Of a DNA stretch of 64,000 nt, positions 18,369-28,213 are shown piece by piece. The stretch comes from Synechococcus sp. MU1643 (GTDB lineage: Bacteria > Cyanobacteriota > Cyanobacteriia > PCC-6307 > Cyanobiaceae), in the NCBI RefSeq assembly GCF_020514095.1, contig NZ_VTKY01000001.1:434001-498000 (forward strand), read 5' to 3'. Under the pieces are notes generated by a model. The model was not told the DNA's origin, did not search any database, and saw only the letters and a program-made list of their open reading frames with translations. Numbering within the stretch: position 1 is the stretch's first letter; every line of letters starts with the position of its first letter. The translations under genes and the position numbers were made by a program.

Positions 18369-21300
18369 ATGGTGGTGACGCAGGCAGATCGGCAAGCCAC
18401 CACCTCTGCATTCCTCAAGCACCTGCACGGGCCGCAGCGCCCTGTGCTGGTATTCGACGGCGCCACAGGCACCAGCCTTCAGGGTTTGGGGCTTACCGCG
18501 GATGATTTCGGTGGTCCTGAGCTGGAGGGCTGCAACGAGAACCTTGCAGTCACCAAACCTGATGCGGTCAAGGCTGTGCATCGCCAGTTCCTCGAGGTGG
18601 GCTGCGATGTCATCGAGACCGACACCTTCGGGGCTGCATCAATCGTGCTGGCGGAATACGGCCTGGAAGACAAGGCCTTCGAGCTGAACAAGCGGGCAGC
18701 CGAGCTGGCGCGGGAGATGGCTGATGAATTCAGCACTCCTAAGAAGCCTCGCTTCGTGGCAGGGTCCATGGGACCCACCACCAAGCTTCCCACCCTCGGC
18801 CACATTGATTTCGACACGATGCGGGACTCGTTCCGCGAACAGGCTGAGGGACTGATCGCCGGCAACGTCGACCTTTTTATCATTGAAACCTGTCAGGACG
18901 TGCTGCAGATCAAGGCAGCTCTCCAGGGCATCGAAGAGGCTTTTGCCGCCACCGGTGAGCGGCGGGCCCTGATGGTGTCGGTGACGATGGAAACCACGGG
19001 CACCATGCTCGTTGGCACGGACATCGCTGCGGTGGTGTCGATCCTGGAGCCGTTCCCGATCGACATTCTCGGCCTGAACTGCGCCACCGGTCCGGAGCAG
19101 ATGAAGGAGCACATTCGCTATCTCTCCGAGCATTCCCCCTTCACCGTCAGCTGCATTCCCAATGCCGGTCTGCCGGAAAACGTTGGCGGTGTGGCCCATT
19201 ACCGCCTCACGCCAGTGGAGCTGAAGATGCAGCTCATGCACTTCGTTGAAGACCTCGGCGTGCAGGTGATCGGTGGTTGCTGCGGCACCACTCCCGCCCA
19301 TATCGGCAGCCTGGCAGAACTGGCACAGGAGCTCAAGCCTGCAGAGCGCCCCTCCCGCTGGGATCGTGCCAGTGATGAAGATGTTCGCCCCAGCCTCAAT
19401 TACGAGCCCGCCGCGTCATCGATCTACGGCGTCACGCCCTACCACCAGGACAACTCTTTCCTGATCATTGGTGAGCGGCTCAATGCCAGCGGCAGCCGCA
19501 AGGTCCGCGAACTGCTGGCAGAGGAAGACTGGGACGGGCTGGTGTCGGTGGCCCGCGGCCAGGTGAAGGAAAATGCTCACGTGCTCGATGTCAACGTCGA
19601 CTACGTCGGTCGCGATGGCGAACGGGATATGCACGATCTGGTGAGCCGTCTGGTCACCAACGTCAACCTGCCCCTGATGCTCGACTCCACCGAGTGGCAG
19701 AAGATGGAGGCGGGCCTGAAGGTAGCCGGGGGCAAGTGCATACTCAACTCCACCAACTACGAAGACGGTGACGGGCGCTTCTTCAAGGTTTTGGAGCTTG
19801 CTCGCCGCTACGGCGCCGCTGTGGTGGTCGGTACGATCGACGAAGACGGTATGGCCAGAACGGCCGAGAAGAAGTTTGCGATCGCCCAGCGGGCTTATCG
19901 CGATGCCCTGGAGTTCGGGATCCCGGCCCACGAGATCTTCTATGACCCTCTGGCACTTCCCATCTCTACTGGCATCGAGGAAGACCGTCTGAATGGTCGC
20001 GCCACCGTGGATGCCATCCGGATGATCCGTGAGAACCTCCCTGGCGTGCACGTGGTGCTCGGGGTCAGCAATGTGAGTTTCGGCTTGTCACCGGCAGCCC
20101 GGATCACCCTGAATTCGGTCTTCCTCCACGACTGCTGTGAAGCCGGCATGGATTCGGCCATCGTCAGCCCAGCAAAGATTCTTCCGTTGATCAAGATCAG
20201 CGATGACCACCAAAAGGTGTGTCGAGATTTGATCAATGACAACCGCCGTTTCGAGGACGGCATCTGCGTCTACGACCCGCTCACCGAACTCACCAAGCTG
20301 TTTGAGGGAGTCAGCACCAAGGAAGCCCGTGCTTCTGGCCCCTCACTGGCCGATCTGCCCATTGAGGAACGGCTCAAGCAGCACATCATTGATGGGGAGC
20401 GCATCGGCCTTGAGCCCTCTCTAGACGAGGCGCTGCAGACCTATCCCCCTCTGCAGATCATCAACACCTTCCTGCTCGATGGCATGAAGGTGGTGGGTGA
20501 ATTGTTCGGCAGCGGCCAGATGCAGCTTCCCTTCGTTCTGCAAAGCGCTGAGACGATGAAATCCGCTGTGGCTCACCTAGAGCCGCACATGGAAAAAGGC
20601 GAGGGTCAGAGCACGAGCAAGGGCAAGTTCCTGATCGCCACGGTGAAGGGTGATGTCCACGACATCGGCAAGAACCTGGTGGACATCATTCTCACCAACA
20701 ACGGTTTTGAGGTGATCAACCTCGGCATCAAGCAGAGCTGTGACGCGATCGTTGAGGCCCAGCGTGAGCACCAGGCCGATTGCATCGCCATGAGCGGTCT
20801 GCTGGTGAAATCCACAGCATTCATGAAGGACAACCTCAAGGCCTTCAACGATGCGGGGATCGATGTTCCTGTGATCCTCGGCGGAGCGGCTCTGACACCG
20901 CGCTTCGTCAATAAGGATTGCCGCGAGGTTTACGACGGCAAGGTGATCTACGGCCGTGATGCCTTCGCTGATTTGCGCTTCATGGATGCGTTGATGGACG
21001 CGAAGCGGAGCGATAACTGGACCAACACCCAGGGCTTTCTGGCTGATGCCCCACAAGGCGTGGGCCTGGATGAAGAGTCGACAACCTCCGAGACCCTTGA
21101 GGAGACATCCGCCTCCAAAACGGATGTTCCAGCAGTGGATCTGCCACCGGTGAGCTCGGATCGTTCGGACGCAGTCCCCGCTGAAACCGCACCGGTGACG
21201 CCCTTCCTGGGTTCTGCTGTGATCACCGAGGCCGACATCGACATCGCTGAGGTCTTCCGCTACCTCGACCGCAATGCTCTCTTTGCCGGCCAGTGGATGC

Positions 21301-21995
21301 TCCGCAAAACCAAGGAACAGAGCCGTGACGATTACGAGGCGATGCTGGCGGAGAAGGCAGAGCCCGTGCTGCAGGAGTGGATGCAGCGCTGTATCAACGA
21401 ATCACTGTTAACCCCCCGGGCGGTGTACGGCTACTTCCCTGCCGGCCGCGATGGCAACAGCCTTCGGGTGTTCCATGCCGATGGCACGCGGGAACTCGGA
21501 CGTTTTGACCTTCCCCGTCAGCGTTCTGGCAACCGCTACTGCATTGCCGATTTCTTCAACGATCTGGACTCTGATGGATGCCCTATAGACGTGCTGCCGA
21601 TGCAGGCTGTGACCATGGGCCAGAAGGCCTCCTTGGTGGCCCAGGAGTTGTTCAAAGGCGATCGCTACAGCGACTACCTGTACTTCCACGGCCTTGCGGT
21701 TCAGATGGCCGAAGCGATGGCTGAATGGGTGCACGCACGCATTCGCGCCGAACTTAGCTTCGCTGATCCTGACGGCATGGCACTGCGCGATGTGCTGGCC
21801 CAGCGTTATCGCGGTAGTCGTTACTCCTTCGGCTACCCGGCCTGCCCCAACGTCTCTGATTCCAGGCAGCAGTTGGAATGGCTTGGCGCCGACCGGATCG
21901 GTCTCAGCATGGACGCGAGCGACCAGCTCGAACCGGAGCAAAGCACCACAGCATTGGTGGCTCTCCATTCCCAGGCGCGTTATTTCAGCGCCTAA
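18369..21995 (+). CDS. metH: Cobalamin-dependent methionine synthase
   Basis: Transfers the methyl group of 5-methyltetrahydrofolate to homocysteine through methylcobalamin. About 1208 residues with the four MetH modules: a homocysteine-binding domain ([10 protein letters not shown] near residue 30; zinc ligands in LNCATG and GGCCGTTP), a pterin-binding domain (about 360-620), a cobalamin domain with the DVHDIGKN base-on loop near residue 760, and an activation domain with [17 protein letters not shown] low-complexity acidic linker of about 70 residues separates the last two. No B12 riboswitch fits in the 64-bp upstream gap. Confidence 0.97.
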   Translation: MVVTQADRQATTSAFLKHLHGPQRPVLVFDGATGTSLQGLGLTADDFGGPELEGCNENLAVTKPDAVKAVHRQFLEVGCDVIETDTFGAASIVLAEYGLEDKAFELNKRAAELAREMADEFSTPKKPRFVAGSMGPTTKLPTLGHIDFDTMRDSFREQAEGLIAGNVDLFIIETCQDVLQIKAALQGIEEAFAATGERRALMVSVTMETTGTMLVGTDIAAVVSILEPFPIDILGLNCATGPEQMKEHIRYLSEHSPFTVSCIPNAGLPENVGGVAHYRLTPVELKMQLMHFVEDLGVQVIGGCCGTTPAHIGSLAELAQELKPAERPSRWDRASDEDVRPSLNYEPAASSIYGVTPYHQDNSFLIIGERLNASGSRKVRELLAEEDWDGLVSVARGQVKENAHVLDVNVDYVGRDGERDMHDLVSRLVTNVNLPLMLDSTEWQKMEAGLKVAGGKCILNSTNYEDGDGRFFKVLELARRYGAAVVVGTIDEDGMARTAEKKFAIAQRAYRDALEFGIPAHEIFYDPLALPISTGIEEDRLNGRATVDAIRMIRENLPGVHVVLGVSNVSFGLSPAARITLNSVFLHDCCEAGMDSAIVSPAKILPLIKISDDHQKVCRDLINDNRRFEDGICVYDPLTELTKLFEGVSTKEARASGPSLADLPIEERLKQHIIDGERIGLEPSLDEALQTYPPLQIINTFLLDGMKVVGELFGSGQMQLPFVLQSAETMKSAVAHLEPHMEKGEGQSTSKGKFLIATVKGDVHDIGKNLVDIILTNNGFEVINLGIKQSCDAIVEAQREHQADCIAMSGLLVKSTAFMKDNLKAFNDAGIDVPVILGGAALTPRFVNKDCREVYDGKVIYGRDAFADLRFMDALMDAKRSDNWTNTQGFLADAPQGVGLDEESTTSETLEETSASKTDVPAVDLPPVSSDRSDAVPAETAPVTPFLGSAVITEADIDIAEVFRYLDRNALFAGQWMLRKTKEQSRDDYEAMLAEKAEPVLQEWMQRCINESLLTPRAVYGYFPAGRDGNSLRVFHADGTRELGRFDLPRQRSGNRYCIADFFNDLDSDGCPIDVLPMQAVTMGQKASLVAQELFKGDRYSDYLYFHGLAVQMAEAMAEWVHARIRAELSFADPDGMALRDVLAQRYRGSRYSFGYPACPNVSDSRQQLEWLGADRIGLSMDASDQLEPEQSTTALVALHSQARYFSA

Positions 21996-22041
21996 GCCTG
22001 AGGGGCGTCCCATAGCCTGAGGCGCCCTGTTTCTTCTCACC

Positions 22042-22314
22042 ATGGCAATTGCCGGACCGGATGGTGTCGACGCCGCCATCACAGCGGGTGTGGATCTTGA
22101 TGGAAGTCCAATCCCTGAAGCGATGCTCGCTCTCTACAACCAGGTGATGGATCTGGAAAGTCAGCGCGCTCGCAGTGGTGTTCTGAAATCGATGCGCAAC
22201 CGGGTGGTCAAGACCGGAGCCAAGCATTTCGACCAGGAAACGCTCAATCAGAGGCTCCAGGAGGCCGGATGGGACGGTCTGAAGGACAAGGAGATCGCTT
22301 TCTTTTACGGATGA
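22042..22314 (+). CDS. Small conserved hypothetical protein
   Basis: A 90-residue soluble protein, helical in appearance (MLALYNQVMDLESQRARSG, RVVKTGAKHFDQETLNQR), ending IAFFYG. I recognise no domain. It is spaced 46 bp after metH and has an ordinary amino acid composition, which supports a real gene. Function unknown. Confidence 0.65.
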   Translation: MAIAGPDGVDAAITAGVDLDGSPIPEAMLALYNQVMDLESQRARSGVLKSMRNRVVKTGAKHFDQETLNQRLQEAGWDGLKDKEIAFFYG

Positions 22315-22337
22315 TCTCCCAGTGACGGAGACACAGC

Positions 22338-22363
22338 CTCTGCCGGGCTCAGTCCTGGCAGAG
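22338..22363. terminator. Hairpin between convergent genes, possible bidirectional terminator
   Basis: CTCTGCC (22338-22344) pairs with GGCAGAG (22357-22363) around a 12-nt interior that can add further pairs. It lies between the 22042-22314 gene and the convergent gene ending at 22349. No T-run follows, so the terminator role is uncertain. Confidence 0.4.
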
Positions 22364-22579
22364 CTTCTCCATTGTGTCGATCACCTCTTGCTGAAACGAT
22401 TCCAAGGCATTGGACTCGCTCAGATCAAGGCCTTCGCCAGCAGCGTTCTGGGCTAGGTCCTGGAAATGAAAGGCTCCCTCTCCATTGGCCAGGAACTCGA
22501 TCGCCGAGCTTTCTCCGCTCTCGCGAAACGCATCGCAAAGCGCGAGAAACGCAGCGTCTTCAGTGAACTCCCAATCCAT
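22349..22579 (-). CDS. Small acidic conserved hypothetical protein
   Basis: A 76-residue strongly acidic protein (MDWEFTEDAAFLALCDAFRE ... FQQEVIDTMEKLCQD). The even helical pattern and the good ATG support coding. It has no recognised domain. It is convergent with the 90-residue hypothetical gene, with a hairpin lying over its last codons. Function unknown. Confidence 0.65.
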   Translation of the reverse strand: MDWEFTEDAAFLALCDAFRESGESSAIEFLANGEGAFHFQDLAQNAAGEGLDLSESNALESFQQEVIDTMEKLCQD

Positions 22580-22690
22580 CGAGTGGACATGACTGAATGA
22601 CCTTTAACCCGCTCCCCCAGGGGTTCGTCAACTGTCTGAAGTCAAAATGTGCCAGTCCTTGGGCAGACTCCCCCTTAATTCAGCGCTCAG

Positions 22691-23086
22691 ATGTCCAGCA
22701 GTAGCCCCGAATTTCCGCCGGCCATGAACGTTCTTGGCGACCCATTACAGAACTGCAGTTGTGAGCCGATGACGGGTTGGTATCGCAATGGTCTCTGCCA
22801 AACCGATCCATCGGATCTCGGCCAGCACAGCATCTGCTGCGTGATGACCGAGCAATTTCTTAGTTACAGCAAGGCCCAGGGCAATGATCTGACCACTCCG
22901 ATGCCCGCCTTTCAGTTCCCGGGCTTGAAACCGGGGGACCACTGGTGCGTCTGTGCGCCGCGTTGGAAGCAGGCCTATGAAGATGGCGTCGCACCGCTGG
23001 TGCGCTTGGAAGCAACGGAAGACACGGCCCTGAAGGTGGTCAGCCTTGAGCAGCTGCAGCAGCACGCTCACCAATCGATCGACTGA
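22691..23086 (+). CDS. DUF2237 family protein
   Basis: A 131-residue protein matching the DUF2237 family. Visible family features are MNVLGDPLQNCSCEPMTGWY, the CCVMTEQFLSYSKAQGNDL block and FPGLKPGDHWCVCAPRWKQA. The conserved cysteines suggest a metal or redox site, but no function is established. The last 19 bp overlap the end of the convergent dehydrogenase gene. Confidence 0.85.
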   Translation: MSSSSPEFPPAMNVLGDPLQNCSCEPMTGWYRNGLCQTDPSDLGQHSICCVMTEQFLSYSKAQGNDLTTPMPAFQFPGLKPGDHWCVCAPRWKQAYEDGVAPLVRLEATEDTALKVVSLEQLQQHAHQSID

Positions 23087-23796
23087 CCGTCCCAGGCGAG
23101 AAAAGCTCCTGACTGTTCTGGAGTCTGTTGCAGCAATATTTCCACCAACTGTTGAGCGGCCCGTTCGGGGGAGAACAACTTGTCCGGTGCCACGAAGCTC
23201 TGGAATGGACGAGACAGGGCTGTGTTCGTCGTGCCTGGGTGCAGCAGGCTCACAGTGGCCATCGGCCAACGGCGGGCCCATTCAATGCTTAAGCAGCGCA
23301 GCAGTTGGTTCTGAGCCGCCTTGGCCGCTCTGTAGCCGTACCAGCCACCGGTACGGTTGTCTCCAATGCTGCCCACGCGAGCGCTGAGGCTGGCGAAATG
23401 GAAGGGTTGATCCCGCTGCAGCAGAGGCTCGATTGATTTGGCCAGGAGGATCGGAGCCATGGCATTGATGCCGAATTGCTGCTCCAACTGGGAACGCTCG
23501 ACCTGTTGAAGACGTTTTTCCGGCTGAAGTTCAGGACCATGCAGACGGCCGCTGCAGTTGAACACCAAGCGAAGCGGCAGGCCCTCAGCACGCAGGCTCA
23601 TTCCCAGTCGATCCAGGTCGCTGTCGTTTTCGAGGTCAAGCTGCAGTGAGGATTCCGGTGGTCCATGACGTCCGGCTGTCAAAACCTTCAGATCAGGGCA
23701 GCACTGCTTCAGTTCCGCCGCCACTGCTGATCCGATTCCACCGGGGCCAACCACCAGGGCCAGGCCAATCCAGTTGGTCGAGGCTGTTTCGACCAT
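23068..23796 (-). CDS. Short-chain dehydrogenase/reductase family protein
   Basis: A 242-residue Rossmann-fold oxidoreductase. The nucleotide-binding glycine motif is VVGPGGIGSAVA near the N-terminus, FNCSGRLHG stands where NNAG is usual, and the catalytic YxxxK reads YGYRAAK with a serine (SLSARVG) upstream. The family is often called C-factor-like in bacteria. The substrate cannot be told from sequence. It is convergent with DUF2237 and divergent from the SpoIID gene. Confidence 0.85.
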   Translation of the reverse strand: MVETASTNWIGLALVVGPGGIGSAVAAELKQCCPDLKVLTAGRHGPPESSLQLDLENDSDLDRLGMSLRAEGLPLRLVFNCSGRLHGPELQPEKRLQQVERSQLEQQFGINAMAPILLAKSIEPLLQRDQPFHFASLSARVGSIGDNRTGGWYGYRAAKAAQNQLLRCLSIEWARRWPMATVSLLHPGTTNTALSRPFQSFVAPDKLFSPERAAQQLVEILLQQTPEQSGAFLAWDGQSIDW

Positions 23797-23872
23797 GTGA
23801 TCTTGCTGCGGAGTGGAGATCGTCTAGCGGAAATCAGGCATCATCGGCTGGAGGCTCTGCTGAGCAGTTCTG

Positions 23873-24757
23873 GTGCCGCTTCACCGTTACTTCTGGCTCC
23901 CTGCCGTGCTGGGAAGCCTGCTCATGGCCGCTTTGATCGGCTGGTTGGCTCGGCCACTCCCGCAGCGGCCTGATCAGCCAACCTCAGGCCTGCTTGAGCT
24001 GCTCGAGACCGATTCAACTGTTGGTGCCAGTGTTGTCCCCAGGGTGCCGCCGGTTGCTGATCCTGATCACGTGCCACTGGAGATCCGCGTCGGTTTGGTC
24101 AGCCAAAGTCCCATCACAGCCTTCCAGCCAGGCCCCGACGTTTTGTGTCGCAACCAGAACGGCTCTTTGATTCCTTCTCAACAGCTGGGTAAGAGGATTG
24201 CTTCATCCACCCCAAAGGAGATTCATTGCTCCGGCGGACCTCTTCAGATCAACCAGCACCACTATCGAGGCGATGTATCGCTGCTCAAAGGCCAAGGTGA
24301 TTGGCTTCCTGTGGTCTCCCTTGCCCTGGAAACCTATGTGGCCTCAGTGGTTGGCGCCGAAATGCCGAGCCAGTGGCATCAGAAAGCCCTGAAGGCGCAA
24401 GCCGTTGCAGCTCGCTCATATGCGATGGCGCACCTCGCCAGACCCGCAACAACGGCTTATCACCTTGGGGACACAACCCGTTGGCAGGTATTCGCAGGGG
24501 AGAAGAGCACTACACAGGCGAGTCGCTCAGCCACTCCGCAGCCCCGGGGAATGATCCTCAGTTACAGCGGTGGCATTGTGGAGAGCCTCTACGCGTCAAA
24601 CGCGCAAGTCAGTGCTGAAGCCCATGGCCATCTCGGCGCAAGCATGAGTCAAACCGGGGCACAGCATCTGGCCAGTCAGGGACTTCCCTTCAACGCCATT
24701 CTCGGCAGGTACTACGCAGGAGCCTCGCTGGCACGGTTGACTTGGCATGACCAGTGA
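23873..24757 (+). CDS. SpoIID/LytB-domain protein
   Basis: A 294-residue envelope protein with an N-terminal membrane anchor (FWLPAVLGSLLMAALIGWL) and a SpoIID domain at about residues 130-290, with LETYVASVVGAEMPSQW and LKAQAVAARSYAMAH as the signature. SpoIID proteins are lytic transglycosylases or their amidase enhancers acting on peptidoglycan. The start is GTG. The end overlaps the Ap4A phosphorylase start by 11 bp. Confidence 0.88.
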   Translation: MPLHRYFWLPAVLGSLLMAALIGWLARPLPQRPDQPTSGLLELLETDSTVGASVVPRVPPVADPDHVPLEIRVGLVSQSPITAFQPGPDVLCRNQNGSLIPSQQLGKRIASSTPKEIHCSGGPLQINQHHYRGDVSLLKGQGDWLPVVSLALETYVASVVGAEMPSQWHQKALKAQAVAARSYAMAHLARPATTAYHLGDTTRWQVFAGEKSTTQASRSATPQPRGMILSYSGGIVESLYASNAQVSAEAHGHLGASMSQTGAQHLASQGLPFNAILGRYYAGASLARLTWHDQ

Positions 24758-25592
24758 ACTGCTTCGAAAAGCGACAGAGGTCACGGTCGCAGCGACAGCA
24801 TCCGGAGCGCTGGTGCCGCTCGACACCTCGTTGACCCACCTATTGGGGGAGGGAGGAAGCCGCTTTGAGTTACGGCATCTCCTCAGCGCCACACCAAAGC
24901 ACCTTCGAGCATCGGGTCCAAAGCCGAATCCATTTCTTCCCTGGGATCAACGTCTGGAGGTTGATCGGATTGGTGATTCCCACGTCGTGATCCTGAACAA
25001 ATATCCAGTTCAGACCTCCCACATGTTGCTCATCACCCAGGACTGGCAACCCCAGACCGGTTGGTTGTCCATGGAGGATTGGCAGTCCCTCGCCCGGATT
25101 GATGCGACGACGACGGGGCTGTGGTTTTTCAACAGTGGTCCAGATGCCGGTGCGAGTCAGCCGCACCGGCATCTGCAGCTGTTACCCCGTGCAGCAGGGG
25201 AGCGCATCTGTGCTCGGGACGGTTGGTTTCGACGCTGCGCTCAGGACGCAACCTCGTCTGTTCAGGATCCTCTGTTGCGCAGTTCACGGGTCGCAGCGAT
25301 CAGTTCAACCCTGACGGGTGAAACGCTTCAAGATCGCTATCTCGCTCTTGCACAAGACCTCGGTCTGGGTCACCCCAGCACCGACGACTGCCCCCGGGGG
25401 GCCTACAACCTGCTGCTCTCAAGGGAGTGGATGGCCATCGTTCGCCGCAGAAGGGAGGGCATTCGTGGTTTCAGCGTCAACGCTCTCGGCTTCGCCGGAT
25501 CCTTGTTGAGTACTGAGGCCTCCGATCGGCAATGGATTCAGGATTCAGGACCAGAGGCTCTGCTTCAAGCCGTTGTTGACGCTGACGACTGA
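24747..25592 (+). CDS. apa: Ap4A phosphorylase / ATP adenylyltransferase
   Basis: A HIT-superfamily enzyme that phosphorolyses diadenosine tetraphosphate to ADP and ATP. The active-site motif HxHxQ is H140-R-H142-L-Q144 within SQPHRHLQLLP; upstream are NPFLPWDQRL and HVVILNKYPVQTSHMLLIT, typical of the APA1/2 family. The length of 281 residues is normal. It overlaps the SpoIID gene by 11 bp, so the pair is coupled. Confidence 0.9.
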   Translation: MTSELLRKATEVTVAATASGALVPLDTSLTHLLGEGGSRFELRHLLSATPKHLRASGPKPNPFLPWDQRLEVDRIGDSHVVILNKYPVQTSHMLLITQDWQPQTGWLSMEDWQSLARIDATTTGLWFFNSGPDAGASQPHRHLQLLPRAAGERICARDGWFRRCAQDATSSVQDPLLRSSRVAAISSTLTGETLQDRYLALAQDLGLGHPSTDDCPRGAYNLLLSREWMAIVRRRREGIRGFSVNALGFAGSLLSTEASDRQWIQDSGPEALLQAVVDADD

Positions 25593-25702
25593 ACCAAAGC
25601 TCCGTGACAAAGACGTCACCAGGAACGCAACGGTGCAGTGGTGCCACTGATGCCGTGGCTTGCTTTTCTCTGCCAAGGCTGTAGTTGCACTCACAACCAT
25701 CC

Positions 25703-26337
25703 ATGGGACAAGACCTGCCTTAAGCGTCGAAACCGTCAGATCCAGGACAACCTGCATCTGGTTCAACCCATTGCCCGCCATTACGCCCAGCAGACAGGCC
25801 TAGAGAACGGTGATCTCTTGCAAGTGGGATGTCTGGGGCTGATCAAGGATTGCAACCGCTACGACGCACTGCGTGGGGAAACTTTCCAAGCTTCGCCAAG
25901 CCGCACATCCGGGGAGCCATACTTCATTTCCTCCGTGACAGCGTTGGTTTGATTCGACTCCCAAGGGCCGTTGAGGAAAGGGCCATGCGGATGATGCGAA
26001 GCCCCGGAGGCTCTGGTCTGAGCCCAGCCGATTCACTTGTGGTTGACCACTACCGCAATCAGCAGCACTAGGAAGAATTCAACGACGATCTGCTCAATGA
26101 CACGCCGGAAGGAATCGAGTTGCTCGAACGTTCAGAAGCCTGGAGCAGGGTGAAAAGGTTTTCCGCAAACTTGAAAAACACGACGAATGCGCCTTACAGA
26201 AGGTCGTCATCGATGGAATGAGTCTGAGGCAAACAGCTCAACAGCCTGGGATTTCAGCGATGACTGTTCAGCGTCGGGTTAAACGCGCCCTCAACAGCCT
26301 TTCCAAAGAGTTGAACGCTGCTCAGCTGGACGCCTGA
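25703..26337 (+). pseudogene. Alternative sigma-70 family factor, degraded
   Basis: Three frames together give a group 3-like sigma factor. Frame 1 carries HLVQPIARHYAQQTGLENGD and LLQVGCLGLIK (region 2). After a shift near 25890 (GCTTCGCC where GCTTTCGCC is expected), frame 2 carries FAKPHIRGAILHFLRDSVGL and RLPRAVEERAMR. A TAG at 26069-26071 replaces a codon, then DDLLNDTPEGIELLERSEAW follows. A second shift at the A-run 26153-26156 leads to VFRKLEKHDECALQKVVIDG and the helix-turn-helix MSLRQTAQQPGISAMTVQRR (region 4). The start codon is also lost. At least three lesions make a functional product very unlikely. Confidence 0.88.
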
Positions 26338-26429
26338 GCGTCGCGATCCATTTGTTCTTGGAGAGTTTTGATGGCGGCATTGAGGGCCGACAGCTGCCGT
26401 TCTGCACTATCACGCCAGAACCGCAGCAT
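26322..26429 (-). CDS. Possible 35-residue protein
   Basis: A short ORF, MLRFWRDSAERQLSALNAAI followed by KTLQEQMDRDAQASS, predicted to form one amphipathic helix. It overlaps the last 16 bp of the degraded sigma-factor gene on the opposite strand. The regular helical pattern supports coding, but the ORF is very short and I know no family. Treat as tentative. Confidence 0.4.
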   Translation of the reverse strand: MLRFWRDSAERQLSALNAAIKTLQEQMDRDAQASS

Positions 26430-26662
26430 CGACAACTTCCTTTCTTGATGCTGGCGGCGCAGGGTCGTGTGATCGGTGCTGGTGCTGCAGCAGAAAGGTG
26501 GGAGCATGTCAGCGAGTCAAATCGCATAAATCCTGACGGATTTCCAGGCCTGGTGCGACTCTCCAATCACTTGGCTGTGGCAGGTGGTGGAACTACGTTG
26601 TGGGTTCACGACATCCACTCAGTGGTGTTGACGTCCTTGCGAACACCACAACAGCAAGCCGC
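26430..26662. other. Gap with no recognised gene
   Basis: About 230 bp between the short minus-strand ORF and the DUF3370 gene. I see no hairpin terminator, repeat or protein similarity. It must hold the DUF3370 promoter, but no clear -35/-10 pair stands out. Confidence 0.5.
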
Positions 26663-28189
26663 ATGAGTCTCAGGCGAGTCCCATTATTGGTCTTAGCCTG
26701 TGTCTCGCTTGCGGGACTTGAGTTTGGGTTGCAGTGCCGTGCTGAGGCTTATGTCGCCTTGATGGCTGGTCAGCGCGCACGCCCCCTCAACGGAACGTTT
26801 AACAACGTCCCGGTTCTGCATTCCAATCAACCGGAGATCGTCACCGGACCTGGAATCCTGGTGAACACCGCTGCCGGGTCTGCTGTCGCAGCCGAGTCGA
26901 ATCAGCCGCTCCGCAATGCCGCTTACACCTTCAATGGTGAGTTCGGCGTTCATATGCATCACAAGTACTACCCCCAAGACCAGTCAAAGCTCGGCGGACG
27001 ACGATCCAGGGGCTTGATGACCTTGGCTCTAATCGCGACAAATCCAGGACCGACGTCGATCACGCTGGATTTCGACCGTGGTTCCGTCAAAAATAGTTTT
27101 GAAGCGCCATATCACCCGAATCGGCTAATGGGGGTTAAACCCCTCGGGAAGCGCCCCTGGAACACCGGTCCTGGCGATGCCACCGCCGTTCAACTGCTTC
27201 GCGGAGAACTGGATCGCAAGTTGCCCGAACGCGTCGTGATCCCTGCTGGAGGACGTCGTGTTGTGGTGAGCACTGTTCTCCCCGCCCGTGGCATTGCCAA
27301 CGGCCTTTTGAAGGGACGCAGCAATGGTCCTTTCACGATGGCTGTTGTTGCTGCTGAGCAATCAGCGCAGGATTCAGATCTCTTTGCGGTTCTGCAGTCA
27401 GAGCGTCTGGCCCCTGGGCGGATTTACTTGAATCGGATTCGAGAGATTCAGCTGGGCCGCGTCTTCTCCCGAGTGGCCGGCGTTGCCCTTGGTGATGCTT
27501 ACAAGGCAGAGATCAGCCACGACCTCAACCAGGGTCCACTGCATGTGCCCCTAACAAGCACGAAGCGGCATCACTTCGGCACCAGCGATGTTCAGGTCAA
27601 TCCGTTGACCACACGGATGATCGATTCTGCTCTGAATAACGTTGGCACCTATGGAGTTCGCTACGACGTAACCCTGAATGTTTCTGGGACAGGGCCCCAT
27701 CAACTCGTGCTCAGTCACCCGGTTGTGTCTGGCAAGAAGACCTTCACTGCCTTTCGAGGATCGCTTCAGATTGCTCAGGATCGAACTCTTCAAGAGGTTC
27801 ACGTTGGCATGCGCTCAGGCGAGAGCCTGGCCCTGGCTGATCTCAACCTGGCACCTGGTACTCGCAAGGCTGTGAAGGTGAGTTTGGTTTATCCAGCCGA
27901 TGCCACCCCAGGCCATCTCCTCAGTGTTGTTCCCGTTCAGCAGCTGGCCATGATTCATCGTCGCCAGCAACAGCAGCGAAACGCCCAGCTAAAAATTGCG
28001 GACACCAAATCACGGAAGGTGGGACCGAAAACCGCTCCCCCTCCTCCTGAGATAAAGCCCATTGTTGCGAATCCTGCTCCTGGGAAGCCAGCTCCTGTGA
28101 TCCCTGCAGTGCTCCCCGTCACCACCCCGCGTTACGGCGATGTGATTCGATCTCAACAGCAATGGTTGCTGCAGCTTCAGGGTCGATAA
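26663..28189 (+). CDS. Secreted DUF3370 family protein
   Basis: A 508-residue exported protein. The signal peptide is MSLRRVPLLVLACVSLAGLE, and the mature part carries the DUF3370-type PEIVTGPGILVNTAAGS and YTFNGEFGVHMHHKYYPQD segments. A proline-rich C-terminal stretch (TAPPPPEIKP ... PAPGKPAPVIPAV) precedes the end. The family is largely cyanobacterial; its function is unknown, and an envelope or surface role is inferred. The frame opens 21 codons earlier, but the signal peptide fixes this start. It lies between two decayed genes. Confidence 0.8.
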   Translation: MSLRRVPLLVLACVSLAGLEFGLQCRAEAYVALMAGQRARPLNGTFNNVPVLHSNQPEIVTGPGILVNTAAGSAVAAESNQPLRNAAYTFNGEFGVHMHHKYYPQDQSKLGGRRSRGLMTLALIATNPGPTSITLDFDRGSVKNSFEAPYHPNRLMGVKPLGKRPWNTGPGDATAVQLLRGELDRKLPERVVIPAGGRRVVVSTVLPARGIANGLLKGRSNGPFTMAVVAAEQSAQDSDLFAVLQSERLAPGRIYLNRIREIQLGRVFSRVAGVALGDAYKAEISHDLNQGPLHVPLTSTKRHHFGTSDVQVNPLTTRMIDSALNNVGTYGVRYDVTLNVSGTGPHQLVLSHPVVSGKKTFTAFRGSLQIAQDRTLQEVHVGMRSGESLALADLNLAPGTRKAVKVSLVYPADATPGHLLSVVPVQQLAMIHRRQQQQRNAQLKIADTKSRKVGPKTAPPPPEIKPIVANPAPGKPAPVIPAVLPVTTPRYGDVIRSQQQWLLQLQGR

Positions 28190-28213
28190 CCTTCCCAAAG
28201 GTGGATTGAACTT

